Source: Xanthoparmelia taractica (taxonomy: Eukaryota > Ascomycota > Lecanoromycetes > Lecanorales > Parmeliaceae). From it: a stretch of DNA of 34,158 nucleotides. The notes under the pieces were generated by a model that made no database searches, was not told the origin of the DNA, and saw nothing but the letters and a program-made list of their open reading frames with translations. The stretch spans positions 1 through 34,158 of the forward strand of contig JANQBS010000357.1 in NCBI GenBank assembly GCA_033085395.1. The letters run 5' to 3'. The translations under genes were made by a program, and so were the position numbers. Positions 23,200 through 33,923 of the stretch are shown piece after piece (the first letter of the stretch is position 1; each line of letters begins with the position of its first letter).

Positions 23200-25680
23200 T
23201 TTTAATATTATTTAGAATTTGAATAATAGTCTCTATTAAAAAAAGACTAATTTCTTTCACTTTAAACTTAGCGTTATATACTATTTCTCGATCGATATCT
23301 TTTATTAATATCGCGAATAATTAAGTCTTAGAATACTTTATCTATTTAATTAATATCGTAAAAAGAATAATAGCGATATTATAAATAGAGAATAAATAAT
23401 TTTTAAATATAGATTAAGAACGAGTGAGAATCTTTAATTAAGATTTAATTAATTTAGAAGTCTTAATTAAGAATATTAATTTAATAGAGAGAGAAGTAAA
23501 AAGAATAAAAGAAGTTTATAATAAATAATCTTAGAAGAGAATAAAATTATTACTTTTATTTAGAAGCACATTAAAGCGACTCATTTATAATTTATCTAAA
23601 ATAATTATATACTATCTTAAATTCGTTATAAGTATTAAAATTATAAGTTTCTTATATCTCGAAAGAATAAGATTTAAATATATAGTGTAAATAATAAGTT
23701 TTTTATTAAATTATTCGTTATAGTCTTAAATTAATTAAGACTTTATAAGAGAAACGAGTTATATATCTAATAGCTAATAAATCTCGTAAATTAATTATTT
23801 ATTAATAAACGCATATTTGATAGCTTCTATGTCGATAAGGATTTAAACGTGATAAATCTTTTCTTAAGAAGTTAGGCTTTCTCGAATTAAAAAGAATTTC
23901 GATGCGAATAATTTACGTCGAGCTTCTTTTAAATTATATAAGAATAAAATCTTATCTTAATTCGTAATTATAAATAAGATTATAAATTTCTTAAATCGAA
24001 TTATTTAGATTTCTATTTCACGAAACTCTCTTTATTTTAATCTTCTATCTTATTAATTCGATAAGAAAATTAACGTTTTAAATAAGCGAATAATAAATAT
24101 TTCTTCTTATAATAAATATAATAGATATTATTCTTTTAATTCTTAATAGTCTTTTATTATTATTACTTTATAATAAGAAAAAATAAATATCGAGAAATTA
24201 GATTCGCTTAAGAAAAGAAAATATTTATAGAATTAAAGATAAACGTTATACGCTTAGAGACTCGTATCTTATTTATAATCTTCTTAATCTTCTTAATTAT
24301 CTTTTTTGAATATATAATATAATATTTATTATTTATTTAAATTGAGAATATTTTTAAAGTAAATATCGTAATAAATTTAATAAAAAAGTTAGCTTAGCTT
24401 AGATCGTGCGAAGATAAAAAAATAAGCTTCTTATTTATATCTCGAAGTTAGACTTTATTTAATATACTTAATTTTAAAATAAAATATTTAAAGTCTTAAT
24501 AAAAATCGCTAAATAGAAGATCTTTCTACTTTAAGATCTAATATTTATAAACTCTATTAATTTTATAATTTAAGTTTTTAAATAACTTCTATAAATTATT
24601 TAGAAATTTATCGATAATTTAATAGAGATCGAAGCTTAGACGATAAGATCGAGTATAAATAACTTTAGCGATTTTCTTATTAATACGTAACTTAACGTAA
24701 ATAATTTTAATTATCTTATTATTAAAATAATTTCGATTAATCTTTAACTTATTAAATATTTAAATATTTTAATTATTTTATTAAAATTCTTTATTATCGA
24801 TTAATATTAAAGAATAAAAAAACTTTTTAAAGCGTCTAGCTAAGATTTAAATCTATATTAAATTATTAAATCTCTTATAAGATCTTCGAAGTTAATATTA
24901 AAGATTTTATATTTATTGTTATATATAATTCTAATCTTCTTCTTCTTCTTTCGTTCTTTTTTATATTTTTACTTATAATTCGAAGTTTCTTTAAGCAAAG
25001 AATCGTATAATTAAATAACTTTTATCTCGAGATCGCGTTATTCCCGAAATTTATTTAGAATAGTTAAAAACTCTTTAGAATTCGTATTAGCTTATTAAAT
25101 TAACTATTTTAAATAATTATATCTTAAACGAAGATAAGATCCTTAAACGCGTGAAGAATATTTCTAAACAATATAAATATTCGTCGATTTAGAATATTTT
25201 TAAGATAATGTTCTAGATTAAGAAATAGCGTAGAATAGATTACGAGGTCTATACTCGCCTAAGGACCTCTCGCGTCTTACTACGTATTACGAGATATTTT
25301 ATAGAAAGTATAAATAGATCGTTAAGTGTATAATATTAAGATATTATTCGAATTTATAAGAAAATAATAGTTTTCTTCGATCTTTTAAATAAGATCTCCT
25401 TTTTATATAAAATTTATTCAAGTCGAAATTAAAATTAATACGATAAAAACGAATTTAATTAAGTTTATAGTAAATATCTTAAGTCGATTATAATATAAGT
25501 AGTAGTTATTTAAATAAAGTATTTTTATAGGTGAATAGACTTTAGAGAACGCTCTATTAATATAAGACGTCGAGAAGTAAATTATATAAATAATTCTTAT
25601 TAGCGAATATGTATAACTTTAATTACTATATTAATTAATAATAAAATAACTAAATCGTGCTAGAAATACGTCTAAAGCTT
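23200..25680 (-). pseudogene. Gypsy chromovirus gag-protease region (poorly resolved)
   Basis: By position upstream of RT on the - strand this must contain gag and protease. Around 24120-24060 a frame reads YIYYKKKYLLFAYLKR. It could be a decayed zinc knuckle if the Tyr codons stand for Cys and His, but the spacing (C-x2-C-x3-H-x4-C) is one residue short. No protease D-S/T-G motif was resolved. Stops are dense. Confidence 0.4.
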
Positions 25681-25689
25681 ATTAATCGA

Positions 25690-26171
25690 CAGACTAATCG
25701 CGTGACTTATAGTCACGTCGCGAGGTTAAGTGTTAAGTAAGTATATTAAGTAAATATTAAGATTATATTGATTTTATAGTAAGGTTCTTTGCGAGAAGCG
25801 TATATATTTATTTCTTAATCGTTTAATACGTCGTAAAGATTAAAAATTATTAAAATATAATTTTTTAGTTCGCCTTAATAATTAATATAAGTTAATTTTA
25901 ATTATAATACGCTATTAATATTTAATTATAAGAGGGCACTTCGTATAATTTAAAAGCTATCTTATTACAATTTCTTTAATCTCGCTTGCTTATAAGTCTT
26001 TAGTAACTTCGTATAATTTAGATCTTTTAATAATACGTTCGTATAATTTGAGAGATATTAATTCTAAAATAAAGCGTGTTAGTGTCTATCGAAGTCGTCG
26101 ATTATATCGTGAATAAATTCTTTTAGCTCGTACGTCTTACGAGCGTAATAAGAAAATAAGACTTAATTTAA
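25690..26171. other. Gypsy chromovirus 5' leader with small repeats
   Basis: Between the 5' LTR and gag lies about 480 bp of leader. It holds a hairpin CGTGACT-TAT-AGTCACG (about 25700-25716) and three direct copies of TTCGTATAATTT at 25940, 26008 and 26038. A small inverted repeat CTCGTA-CGTCT-TACGAG lies near 26127-26145. No primer-binding site was identified next to the LTR. Confidence 0.4.
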
Positions 26172-26345
26172 TATTAGAATTATAATTAGATTAAGTTAAT
26201 AATAATATATAACGAATAAATTAAGTCTAAGGGGGAATTATCTATTTAGAAAGAAATATCTATAAGGGACGCTAAGGCCTATAGAGGCTAGTCCCGATTG
26301 GAAAGGTAAGCCGACTTGGTGTTGCAGACCTATGTGGTCGTCACA
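26172..26345 (-). repeat. Gypsy chromovirus 5' LTR (174 bp)
   Basis: This copy pairs with 19826-20016, lacks the 17-bp duplication of that copy, and differs otherwise by transitions. The half nearest the element interior is more heavily converted to A/T than the outer half. The outer end keeps GTCGTCACA, the complement of the TGTGACGAC start. Confidence 0.8.
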
Positions 26346-26562
26346 CTCGTAACAAAAGATAAGTAAATCTATAAAATTAAGCGTAAATTTTAAAAAGAGA
26401 TCGCTCGCTATAAGACTTATTAAATAATATATAACTTTAGATAACGCGAGAATATAAATTTTAATAAGACTTTCGTCTTCGTTATTAAATTTATAAATTA
26501 TAAAGCTATTTTCGTCTTAGCGATAATTCTAAATTAAAAATTAAAATAAATAAATATTAAAA
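26346..26562. other. RIP-mutated spacer inside the right inverted repeat
   Basis: Some 217 bp between the chromovirus and the right inverted repeat. On the - strand a mostly open frame reads SLIKIYILALSKVIYYLISL and onwards, but no family is recognised. It does not look like the missing 3' half of the Copia element. It may be the right end of the outer transposon. Confidence 0.35.
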
Positions 26563-26586
26563 TTACGGGTCGGAAAGGTGTGGTAT
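26563..26586 (-). repeat. Right 24-bp inverted repeat (candidate TIR)
   Basis: Exact reverse complement of 54-77. RIP texture ends here: the following bases to 26618 keep CA, TG and GC-rich triplets. A weaker variant of its outer part (CGAAAGGTATGGGATAT) reappears at 34094-34110, which would sit about 50 bp outward before the last Gypsy insertion. Confidence 0.6.
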
Positions 26587-26613
26587 ATTTGATGATATGG
26601 GACCAGTTTTTCG

Positions 26614-26618
26614 AATAC
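26614..26618. repeat. Target-site duplication, left copy (AATAC)
   Basis: AATAC directly precedes the left LTR and is repeated at 34084-34088 directly after the right LTR. Five base pairs is the usual duplication for Gypsy integrase. This fixes both ends of the element. Confidence 0.8.
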
Positions 26619-26789
26619 TATAATAGCAAATAGGGGTGTATTCAAACAGTTAGTCAAGTGGGTGTCTAATTCTTGATGATTCTAAGTTGGAAAATTCTAT
26701 CTAAGTCAGCCAGCCTAGCACTTGCCTTGGCCGAGTGTCAATTAAGCACTTACCTTTATCGAGTGCTTAATAAGTGCGTTTTCGTAATA
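26619..26789 (-). repeat. 3' LTR of second Gypsy element (171 bp)
   Basis: Aligns without gaps to 33913-34083 with 16 differences, all transitions. Eleven look mutated in this copy and five in the other, judging by C-to-T and G-to-A direction. The copy ends TTCGTAATA where the other keeps TTCGTGACA. No obvious polypurine tract lies upstream of it on the - strand. Confidence 0.9.
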
Positions 26790-27600
26790 GTATTCGCTGA
26801 AATAGAAGAAAAAGCGAGCGATCTCGCTTATTATATATATATCTAAAGTATAGAGAAAACTTTATTAATTAAGTAAATTCGTTAATAATAGCGTAATAGC
26901 GTATTAATATTAACGAGAAGCTAATAATAATAAGATTTCTTCGATAATAGTAATAAGATCTTTTCGACGATTAAATTATATAATTAGAATATTAATTAAT
27001 ATAAGATAATAAATTAATAATAATAATTATATAAACGTTATCGAGTAGAGGAGAATTATTTCTTAATCGATAATACTCGTTAAACGCTTAAATATAAGAT
27101 AAATAGATATAGTATAATTATTATTTAGATTGCTTTTTAAGACGATTTCTTTTTACGAGTAAATTTAGCGAGATTATAGAAGATATAATTATAATAGCTC
27201 GAATTTTAGTTACTTTCTTTTTATATTTCTTTATTAACTTAGAGATATTATTAAGATTCTTAATATTATATTATTAATTATATTATTAATTATATTTCTT
27301 TTATCTTACTAGATATTTCGTAATTAAATTATATTTTTTCTTAATAATTCGTTTATTAAGAAATTATTTAATTTTTAAATTAATAGTATTATTATTATTA
27401 ATAAAAATAAATAAAATATATTAAGATCGAGGGCGCTAAAAAGAATTATTCTATAGCGTAGAATAAGGCTTTAATTATATTATTATAAAAATAGAATATA
27501 CTCTTTATTCTATAGAAATAGCAAATCTATAAGCGAATCTATTTATTCTATTTATTATCTAAAAAGAATCGATATATTATTATAATAGCTTATTAATAAT
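26790..27600 (-). pseudogene. C-terminal and 3' part of second Gypsy element
   Basis: On the - strand this would be the end of integrase and the 3' untranslated region. The first bases hold a hairpin AGCGAG-CGAT-CTCGCT (about 26813-26828). No chromodomain or other motif was recognised. Confidence 0.35.
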
Positions 27601-28400
27601 ATTAAGAATAGAGAGAATCTTATAGTCTTTATATAATCGAAGAAATATTTATTCTCTTATTTTAAGAAATATTAATTAATACTTTTTATCGTAATAAAAT
27701 TTATTAAATATCTAAGCAAAATTAATAATATTTTTAATTATAATTTATATAGAGATATAATCGATTTTAATTAATAATCGAAGTAAATTTAAAGATCTAT
27801 TTAAAGTAAAATTATAGATTATTTCGCTCGACGTAATCTTAAAAGAGATAAAGTTATTTAAGAAGATTTATATTTATAATAGCACTTTCAACTATAAAGA
27901 AGATCTCTTTAAAATATATACGAAGTATCTTAAAGCTATCTTAATAGTTTAATTAATACGTTCGCTTATATTATTAATCTATAAATAATAAATTATTAAA
28001 TAAAATAGAGAAATATTTAATAGCTTAAAAAGCGATTCTTAAAACTTTAAAAGAAATTTTCTATCTCGATCGCTAATAATAACTTTTAAGATTTCTTAAT
28101 TAACGATATTAAGTTGATTTAAAAGTACTTTTATTTAATTAGATACTTTTTAAGTTAATTTATTAAAGATTAATTAAATAACTTTAATAAACTTATAAAT
28201 AATAAATATAATTTAATTTAATTTATAATTTAAGAGAGATAATATTAGAATAAAGTTAATAATTAGAGTATAAAAAAATACGCACGAAGATAAGATTAAT
28301 TATAAATTATCGTAAGATACGTATCTTTTTATTTATAGCACTAAATACTTTAGATAATATCGAATAAAGTCTTATAAGTGTCTTATAATTTTATAAATAT
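27600..28400 (-). pseudogene. Integrase of second Gypsy element
   Basis: At about 28370-28285 the - strand reads RYYLKYLVL*IKRYVSYDNL. This is the RIP form of the H2C2 zinc end and linker, in which Gypsy integrases have C-P-E-C------R--PYG-LQPI. A frame shift away follows FYTL-I-FIL, fitting the entry to the catalytic core (F-TL-DFI-ALP). The rest of the core toward 27600 is too degraded to mark catalytic residues individually. Confidence 0.6.
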
Positions 28401-28899
28401 ATTAGAATAATATAATAATCTCGTAATATCTCTAAAAATTAAATTTTTTTTTTTTATATATTAAAGTAAGAATATTCTTTATTAATAAGAAGAAAATATA
28501 AAGTCGCTAATAATTAATAATTCTATTAATATAAAAGATAAGATTTTATTATATTTTATAAGTAAGACTTTGCTATTCTTCTTTTAATTACTATTAATTT
28601 TCTTTTAATTAAAATAAAAAATAGAAATTAATATTAATAATAAAGAGATACTTTTCTCGAACGAAAGATAAAGATATTATATTCTCGCTAGCTAGATTAT
28701 TATTAATATTAAGCTATATAAAAATTTATTTTTAATAATTATCTTATTAATAATCTTAAATATATTTTTTATAAAATAAAGTACTTATTTTTATTAGACT
28801 TATAATTAAAATATAAAGAGTATTTAACTTCGAATAATATTAAGATAGCGAATTATTTTTATTTAGATTTATAAGCCTTAAAAGAGTATTAGATATAAT

Positions 28900-29340
28900 A
28901 TATTCTTTATCGAATTTATAAGAGATAATTAGATTAAATTATCTTAAGAATTAAGTAGCTTAAATCAAACGAATATTTACACGTATTATTAATATAATTG
29001 AAATAATCGAATTTTGCTTTATAATATTAATAATAATAGAATAGTCGATCTATATTCTTATAGAATATTTTAAAGACTTAATTATATATCTTATTTTCTT
29101 TAGATATTAAATAAGATTAATAATCTTTAATTTCGTTAATTAATAATTTCTTTTTATTATAGTTAAAAGTCTTAATAGAAAAAGAATAGACTTCGTCTCT
29201 ACACGAGAAATCTATTTATTATTCTTATATATATTTAATTTAATATAAAAGATTATCGCCTTAAAATTAAACTTCTTTAATATATTTAGAATAATTTATA
29301 AAGTTTAAGTATTATTAAAATATATTAGAATCGTTAATGA
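28900..29340 (-). pseudogene. RNase H region of second Gypsy element
   Basis: The - strand frame at about 29240-28880 reads LTKLKIINLI*YLKKIRYII, then DYSIIINIIKQNSIISII, and FLRQFNLIISYKFDKEYIIS. This matches the Gypsy RNase H tail (T-LE---LVW-L-K-RH-I, TDH-A---I--Q, L-F-L-V-HKPG--H---DALSR). The preceding DTFYIKLNIY (about 29260) fits the start of the adjoining segment. All conserved His and Trp positions are Tyr or stop, as RIP predicts. Confidence 0.7.
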
Positions 29341-29439
29341 AGATAATACTTTTTAAAGAAGTTAAAAAGAAGTTAATTACTTCTCTAAAGCTATAGATAG
29401 CTTCGTTTTAAAAGAGTGTTATTTTCGTTAATATTTAGA

Positions 29440-30080
29440 GTTCGATACTTTTTTAAAAAGTAATGTTCTAAGTTTTTATAAGAGCTATATTAATTATATA
29501 TAGAAATAAACGTATTAACGTAAGTAGCTAATTAATCTCAAATAGTATTCGAGCTCTTCTAAAATATTAAAATATTATAAATTCGAGATAACTTTAAGCT
29601 TATCTTTTAATAAAATTAAGTCGAAAGAATTAATTTTTTTATTTAATAAATTAATATTTGAATATTTTAAAAAAGCTTTTATAGAAGAAATAGTAATATT
29701 AAATTTTATAAAAAGCTTAAATAGCTAGCGAAGATCTTATAAGTACTATTAAAATATTCTAGCACTCGTAATTATATTATTAACGTAAACTTTTACGTTA
29801 AGAATATATCGTAAGATCTTATCGATTTAATATTAAATATATATAATCGAATTTATATAATTTATAATTAAAATATTAAAGGTTTTCTAATTTTTATAAC
29901 TTATAATAGTTTATATATAGCGATAGTTCGAATATACTCGCTATTAATAGAAAAATGAAGTAATATCGATTATTAAAATAAAATTATAATTAGCTAGTAT
30001 GTTAATTATATTCTATTAAAGAGATACTAGATAAGTATTTCGAAGCAATAAGTTATTTAAATCTCGAATATTAATTATTA
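29440..30080 (-). pseudogene. Reverse transcriptase of second Gypsy element
   Basis: From about 30060 down, the - strand reads NYNFILIIDITSFFLLIAS, equivalent to G-K-IS-VD-SSFFYQW of a fungal Gypsy clade that lacks the P-F-G-L box. The catalytic box is VNNI (for VDDI) at about 29785-29774, followed by LFKLFIKFNITISSIKAFL and YSNINLLNKKINSFDL. That is the N-I-I-P-KSF-GYP-V-LLG-VDS-GL connection. NL*YFNILEELEYYLRL near 29580 matches the F-P-TL--LE-YLGLTG segment. The catalytic aspartates read Asn, a G-to-A change consistent with RIP. The family match is strong because the spacing of all blocks is right. Confidence 0.8.
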
Positions 30081-33000
30081 ATTTTTTCTTAATAATATTA
30101 TTAGATAGTGTTTTTTATATAATAAATATCGAATAAGAGAAGAATATAGAATCTTTAATTTATTTAAGTCTTCTCTATTCGTATAGCTTATTAAAGATTT
30201 TATCGATTATCTCTAGATCTTATATATTTAAAAAATAAATTTTAACTTTTTTATTAATCTTAATCTATTAGTTATCTCTTAATAAAAGCTTTATTTATTT
30301 CTCTTCTAATACTTTAATAAAGTCTATATCTTATTAGATCTCTAAGAATTCGTTAATTAGATTAATTAGTATAATTTTAGTCTATATATTCTCGAAAATT
30401 ATAACTTTATTTAATAGCTTAGTTTCTTTAGCTAATAAGAAAGTTAATTAATTTAAGCTTAAGTTTATACTTAAATTCGTTATTTTCGTTAAAACGAATT
30501 TAAATTCGATATTAATTTAAAAGTAATTTTCATAATTTATTTCGAGAATATTTTTAAATCTTAATTTCTTTAAGATTTAAATAGAGATATTAGACTTATT
30601 TCGAATTAAAATTTTAGTTATAATATAATTAATTAAATAAGCGAATATTATTAAATTCGTCTATATTACTAGCTTAAATAAAAAATCGCGATTATTAGAT
30701 AGATTAATTTCCTTAATTAATAGAATTATCTCGCTATGTGAAGGCACGAAAATAGATAACTTAATATAAATTTTTCTTCGAATAAATTCGCCTCGAGATT
30801 AAGCAATAATATTAATTGTAGTGCTATAACTATTAATCCTTACTTTCTTATTAGCTATATTAATAATAATTTCTTTAAACTTAATAATATTATTTTTAAT
30901 AAATATTTTAATACGTAAATTATTAATAATATATAATTTTCTACGTAGATATATAAGCTCTCTTTAATCTTAATTATTAATTTTAAAAAGATAGATATCT
31001 TATATAATATACTTCGAAGTCTTATACTTAGAAGTATTAATCTTATATACTCGTAAGAATATTATTATTTTAAAAATAATTATATTCGAATATCGCTGAG
31101 AATATTATAATCTATCTATTAAATTCACATTATATTCGATATTAATATAAACTTTATTCTCTTAATTAGTAGAATCGAGCTTAACTTTAATTATAACGTA
31201 AGTTTAATTTTAAAAAATAAAATTATTTTTTAAATTTTAATTAAAAGTGATAAATTTAATAATCTTTAATTGCTTATTAGAGTTAGAAGACTTTATAAGT
31301 TATTTCTTAAAGTTAAAAAGACTTTATTAATATTACTTTATTAATATAAACGTATTTTTTAGAATAAGTATATAAATGCTTATATAATTTAATCTTAGAT
31401 AAAAAGAATTTCTAATAATTTCGATAGTAGATTTCGATTTTTATAAAGTTAATAAATTAATTATTATTTAATTATATAAAAAGCTTAGAATTATATTTAA
31501 AATTAATATAATATATCTTATTCTTATATTAATATTTTCTTTCTAATAGTTCGAACTTTAAGCTTATTCGTTATATTCTAATTTAATATTTTCGTTGATA
31601 ATAGATATTTAATAAATAATTACTTTTAAACGATTTATAGTATTAAATTAAGATCTTTAATTATTTTAATTTTACTAAAAACCTTAAATTAATATTAATC
31701 TTAAAGAAAACTACTATTAATTATCAAATAAAGATCGATTCGAGATCGAATTTAACGCGTTTGAAGCGGCGATTTATAGAGACTAATAAGATATTTATTA
31801 AGCGTTTTACTACGAATTTAAATAAATATTTTAATTATTAAATTAACGAGGAAATAACTAAGTTAATTATTTATATTAATTATTAATTTAATAAAAAGAT
31901 TACTATAAATAAAATCGCTAATATTAATTATTAAAATCTATACTTTAAGGTCGAAATTATTAAGAGTATTGCTATTATATATAAGATTAATATTAATTAG
32001 AAATACCTCTATTATTATTACTCTAATTTTAATAATAATTCTAAGAAAAACGATTTTAAGAAGATTCTATAAAAATATTTCCCGAAGAAAAAGAAAATCT
32101 ATATATTTTCAAATTATATCTATTTACGTAGATTTATTAATTATATTTAAAATTATTTATTTTCTTAAGAAAGTTATATAAGATAATTTAATTCTTTAAT
32201 TATCTTAAATTACGTCTTAATTTAATATTTAATGCTAATTAAGTCGATATTCTTCGAAGCATATAAGATCTTTTATATATATTCTCGAGGTTTTCTTTTG
32301 CTAATAATATTTTTTAAAATATATCTTTCTTTTAATAATAAATTAATTGCTATATTAATAAATATCTTAAATCGTTTAACTAATATTCTCTTTTACTTAT
32401 TTAATTTATTCTTAAGCTTTATAAAACGCTTATTATTATTAAAAAGCTTACTTAATTATTATTTTAAAGTAGATTTCTTAAAATAAGTCTAGAGATTTAT
32501 ATAAATTAACTTATTATTCTTAATGCTAGCTACATTACGAGTATATTTTAAAAATAAATATATATCTCGAAAGTAGATCTCTTTTAATGTATACTTTATT
32601 AAAGAAGTATCGAAAGTTATAGACTTATTTTTATATATCGATAAAATCTTACATTATTAGCATTTTATCTATTAGCTAATGTAGCTTTCATTATAATATT
32701 AATATTATTCTATTTTAGCGATTCTCGCTTATTAGGCGATTTAGATATATTACATAAAAGATCTTATAGAGTAATTTATTATTATTATAAAAAGCTAGTA
32801 TTCTACTAGTTAATCTTATTATTTTTAATTATATTAAAGTTTAAAATATCTTTAAAAGTAGAATTTATATTTAAATTTAAAGTAGAATTTAATATAGAAT
32901 TTATAATAAAAGAATTATTAATAATAGAACTTCTTAAAGATGAAGAACGAGATATATCGTTAGTAGAAGAAGATTCTCTTAATCTTCTTAATAATTAAAT

Positions 33001-33880
33001 ATTAATCTTAAATCTAATTAGAGTAGTCTTAAAAATAAATTAATTAAGTGTCTAATTAATAGATTAATTTAATAACTTAATAGATATAAAACGAGCTCTT
33101 ACACGTACGTTATATGCTAATAAAGCTACTTCTTTTATAATCTTTAAAGGCCTAAAATTAATTTTAACGATATCGAAAATAAATTATTTAATATCGTCGA
33201 AGATAAGATTAATAAAGGCGTGCTCGAAGTATAGAAATTCGTCTATTTGAAAGATTAAAATAATAATATCTCGAGAGATAGAATTTAGAGCTAACGAAGC
33301 TAGAATAATAGTAATCTTCTTAATAATGAAAATAGAACAATAGTAATTTATAACGAAGATAGAATAATAGTAATCTTTTTAATGATAAAAATAGAATAAT
33401 AGTAGCCTTTTTCTTAATAACGAAGAGATAGTATTATATTAATAAGAAAGGCTTTTCATTAATATAAAGATATATATTATATAAATTTAAGTTCTCTCTT
33501 ATTATGTAATTAAATAGTATAATATTTTCTTTTCTTTTATTCAACTATAGTAAAGATAATAAAATAAATAGTCTAAAGAAGAGCGATAACGTGCTTGAAA
33601 AAATAATAATATCGCCTATAGTAGTAATAATACAATAATATAGTAATAATAAGTAAGCTATAGCGATAATAATAATAATAAAGAGTGTGAGAAAGCTGAG
33701 TTTAATAAGATTTTTAATAAACTTAGTAAAATTTCGATCGTTCGAATAAGAATTTCGATGATTTTATATGCGAATCTTATTAGATAGAATATAGTTCTTC
33801 GCGGAGAAGAATTATTTTAATAAATATAATAAATACTAATTAAGTAGATAAAGTAATAATGAAGGATCTCCTAGAATAGC
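30081..33880 (-). pseudogene. Gag, protease and N-terminal Pol of second Gypsy element (unresolved)
   Basis: By position this 3.8 kb holds the leader, gag and protease on the - strand, but no zinc knuckle or protease motif was resolved. Two + strand open frames of 70 and 84 codons (31969-32181, 32232-32486) lie opposite and are low-complexity Ile/Leu/Phe-rich sequence typical of AT-rich antisense DNA; I do not count them as genes. A tandem duplication lies at 33297-33421. Confidence 0.5.
33297..33421. repeat. Tandem duplication, two units of about 60 bp
   Basis: A unit starting GATAGAATAATAGTAATCTT (first copy has GCTAGAATAATAG) is repeated head to tail, ending in TTTATAACG and TTAATAACG. 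It lies in the leader or gag part of the second Gypsy element. Confidence 0.6.
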
Positions 33881-33900
33881 TAATAATAGCTATTTAGGCG

Positions 33901-33923
33901 TTGCTATTATACTATAATAGCAA
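33901..33923. repeat. 23-nt palindrome centred on the LTR/internal junction
   Basis: TTGCTATTATA, one C, then TATAATAGCAA form perfect 11-bp arms. The right arm is the first 11 bases of the LTR and the left arm is internal sequence, where the primer-binding site would be expected. The left LTR's outer flank lacks the partner arm. Confidence 0.75.

Larger units (their letters stand above)
19826..26345 (-). mobile_element. Ty3/Gypsy chromovirus, RIP-inactivated
   Basis: Two related LTRs (19826-20016 and 26172-26345) flank about 6.2 kb. On the - strand this holds gag, RT, RNase H, integrase and a C-terminal chromodomain, in the Ty3/Gypsy order. A purine-rich tract on the - strand (20028-20038) precedes the 3' LTR, where a polypurine tract belongs. 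The LTRs open TGTGACG and would close TAACA on the - strand. No 5-bp target duplication matches (AAAGA on the left, CTCGT on the right), so ends may have recombined or one flank was lost. The left LTR abuts the broken Copia element. Confidence 0.8.
54..26586. mobile_element. Candidate outer DNA transposon enlarged by nested insertions
   Basis: The interval is bracketed by a perfect 24-bp inverted repeat. Its left part holds a decayed Plavaka-type transposase on the + strand, the kind of enzyme that moves TIR elements. Inside lie a truncated Copia element (15296-19825) and a Gypsy chromovirus (19826-26345), plus unassigned RIP-mutated DNA. I infer that an originally shorter element grew by nested retrotransposon insertion. 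Against this, much of 5.2-15.3 kb is unexplained, no target-site duplication was identified, and the transposase could belong to a different, smaller element. Confidence 0.38.
78..33900. other. RIP-mutated, AT-rich heterochromatin-like block
   Basis: Almost the whole interval is A/T with abundant TA and few CA or TG dinucleotides, and every frame is broken by TAA and TAG. This is the footprint of repeat-induced point mutation, which converts C to T mainly at CpA in duplicated DNA of filamentous ascomycetes. Frames of known transposon proteins become readable when TAA/TAG are read as former CAA/CAG/TGG and Tyr codons as former Cys or His codons. Short islands inside the block escaped: both LTR pairs, 14556-14706 and 15296-15446. 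The RIP reading comes from sequence texture; I did not compute dinucleotide indices. Confidence 0.88.

Noticed and set aside
24060..24120. Canonical CCHC zinc knuckle of the chromovirus gag
   Set aside because: The best frame gives C-x2-C-x3-H-x4-C, one residue short of the standard spacing, and several Tyr codons could be read either way. Mentioned only as a possibility.
26005..26020. TAACTTCGTATAA, which resembles one arm of a loxP site
   Set aside because: There is no inverted partner arm at an 8-bp spacing and no recombinase. The motif is one of three direct repeats in a retrotransposon leader.
54..26586. Starship-type giant element
   Set aside because: No DUF3435 tyrosine-recombinase captain or intact cargo gene was recognisable. 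The identifiable transposase remnant is of the DDE Plavaka type, and a 24-bp inverted repeat is not a Starship hallmark.
31969..32181. 70-codon open frame on the + strand
   Set aside because: Composition is Ile/Leu/Arg low complexity, it lies antisense to the Gypsy element, and it has no motif. A chance ORF in AT-rich DNA is the best explanation.
32232..32486. 84-codon open frame on the + strand resembling a membrane protein
   Set aside because: The hydrophobic Ile/Leu/Phe composition is what AT-rich DNA encodes by default. It lies opposite the Gypsy gag/protease region.
32900..33000. Acidic coding segment on the + strand (Glu/Asp-rich frame)
   Set aside because: It is antisense to the Gypsy element, short and ends at a stop after a low-complexity run. 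No support for a gene.
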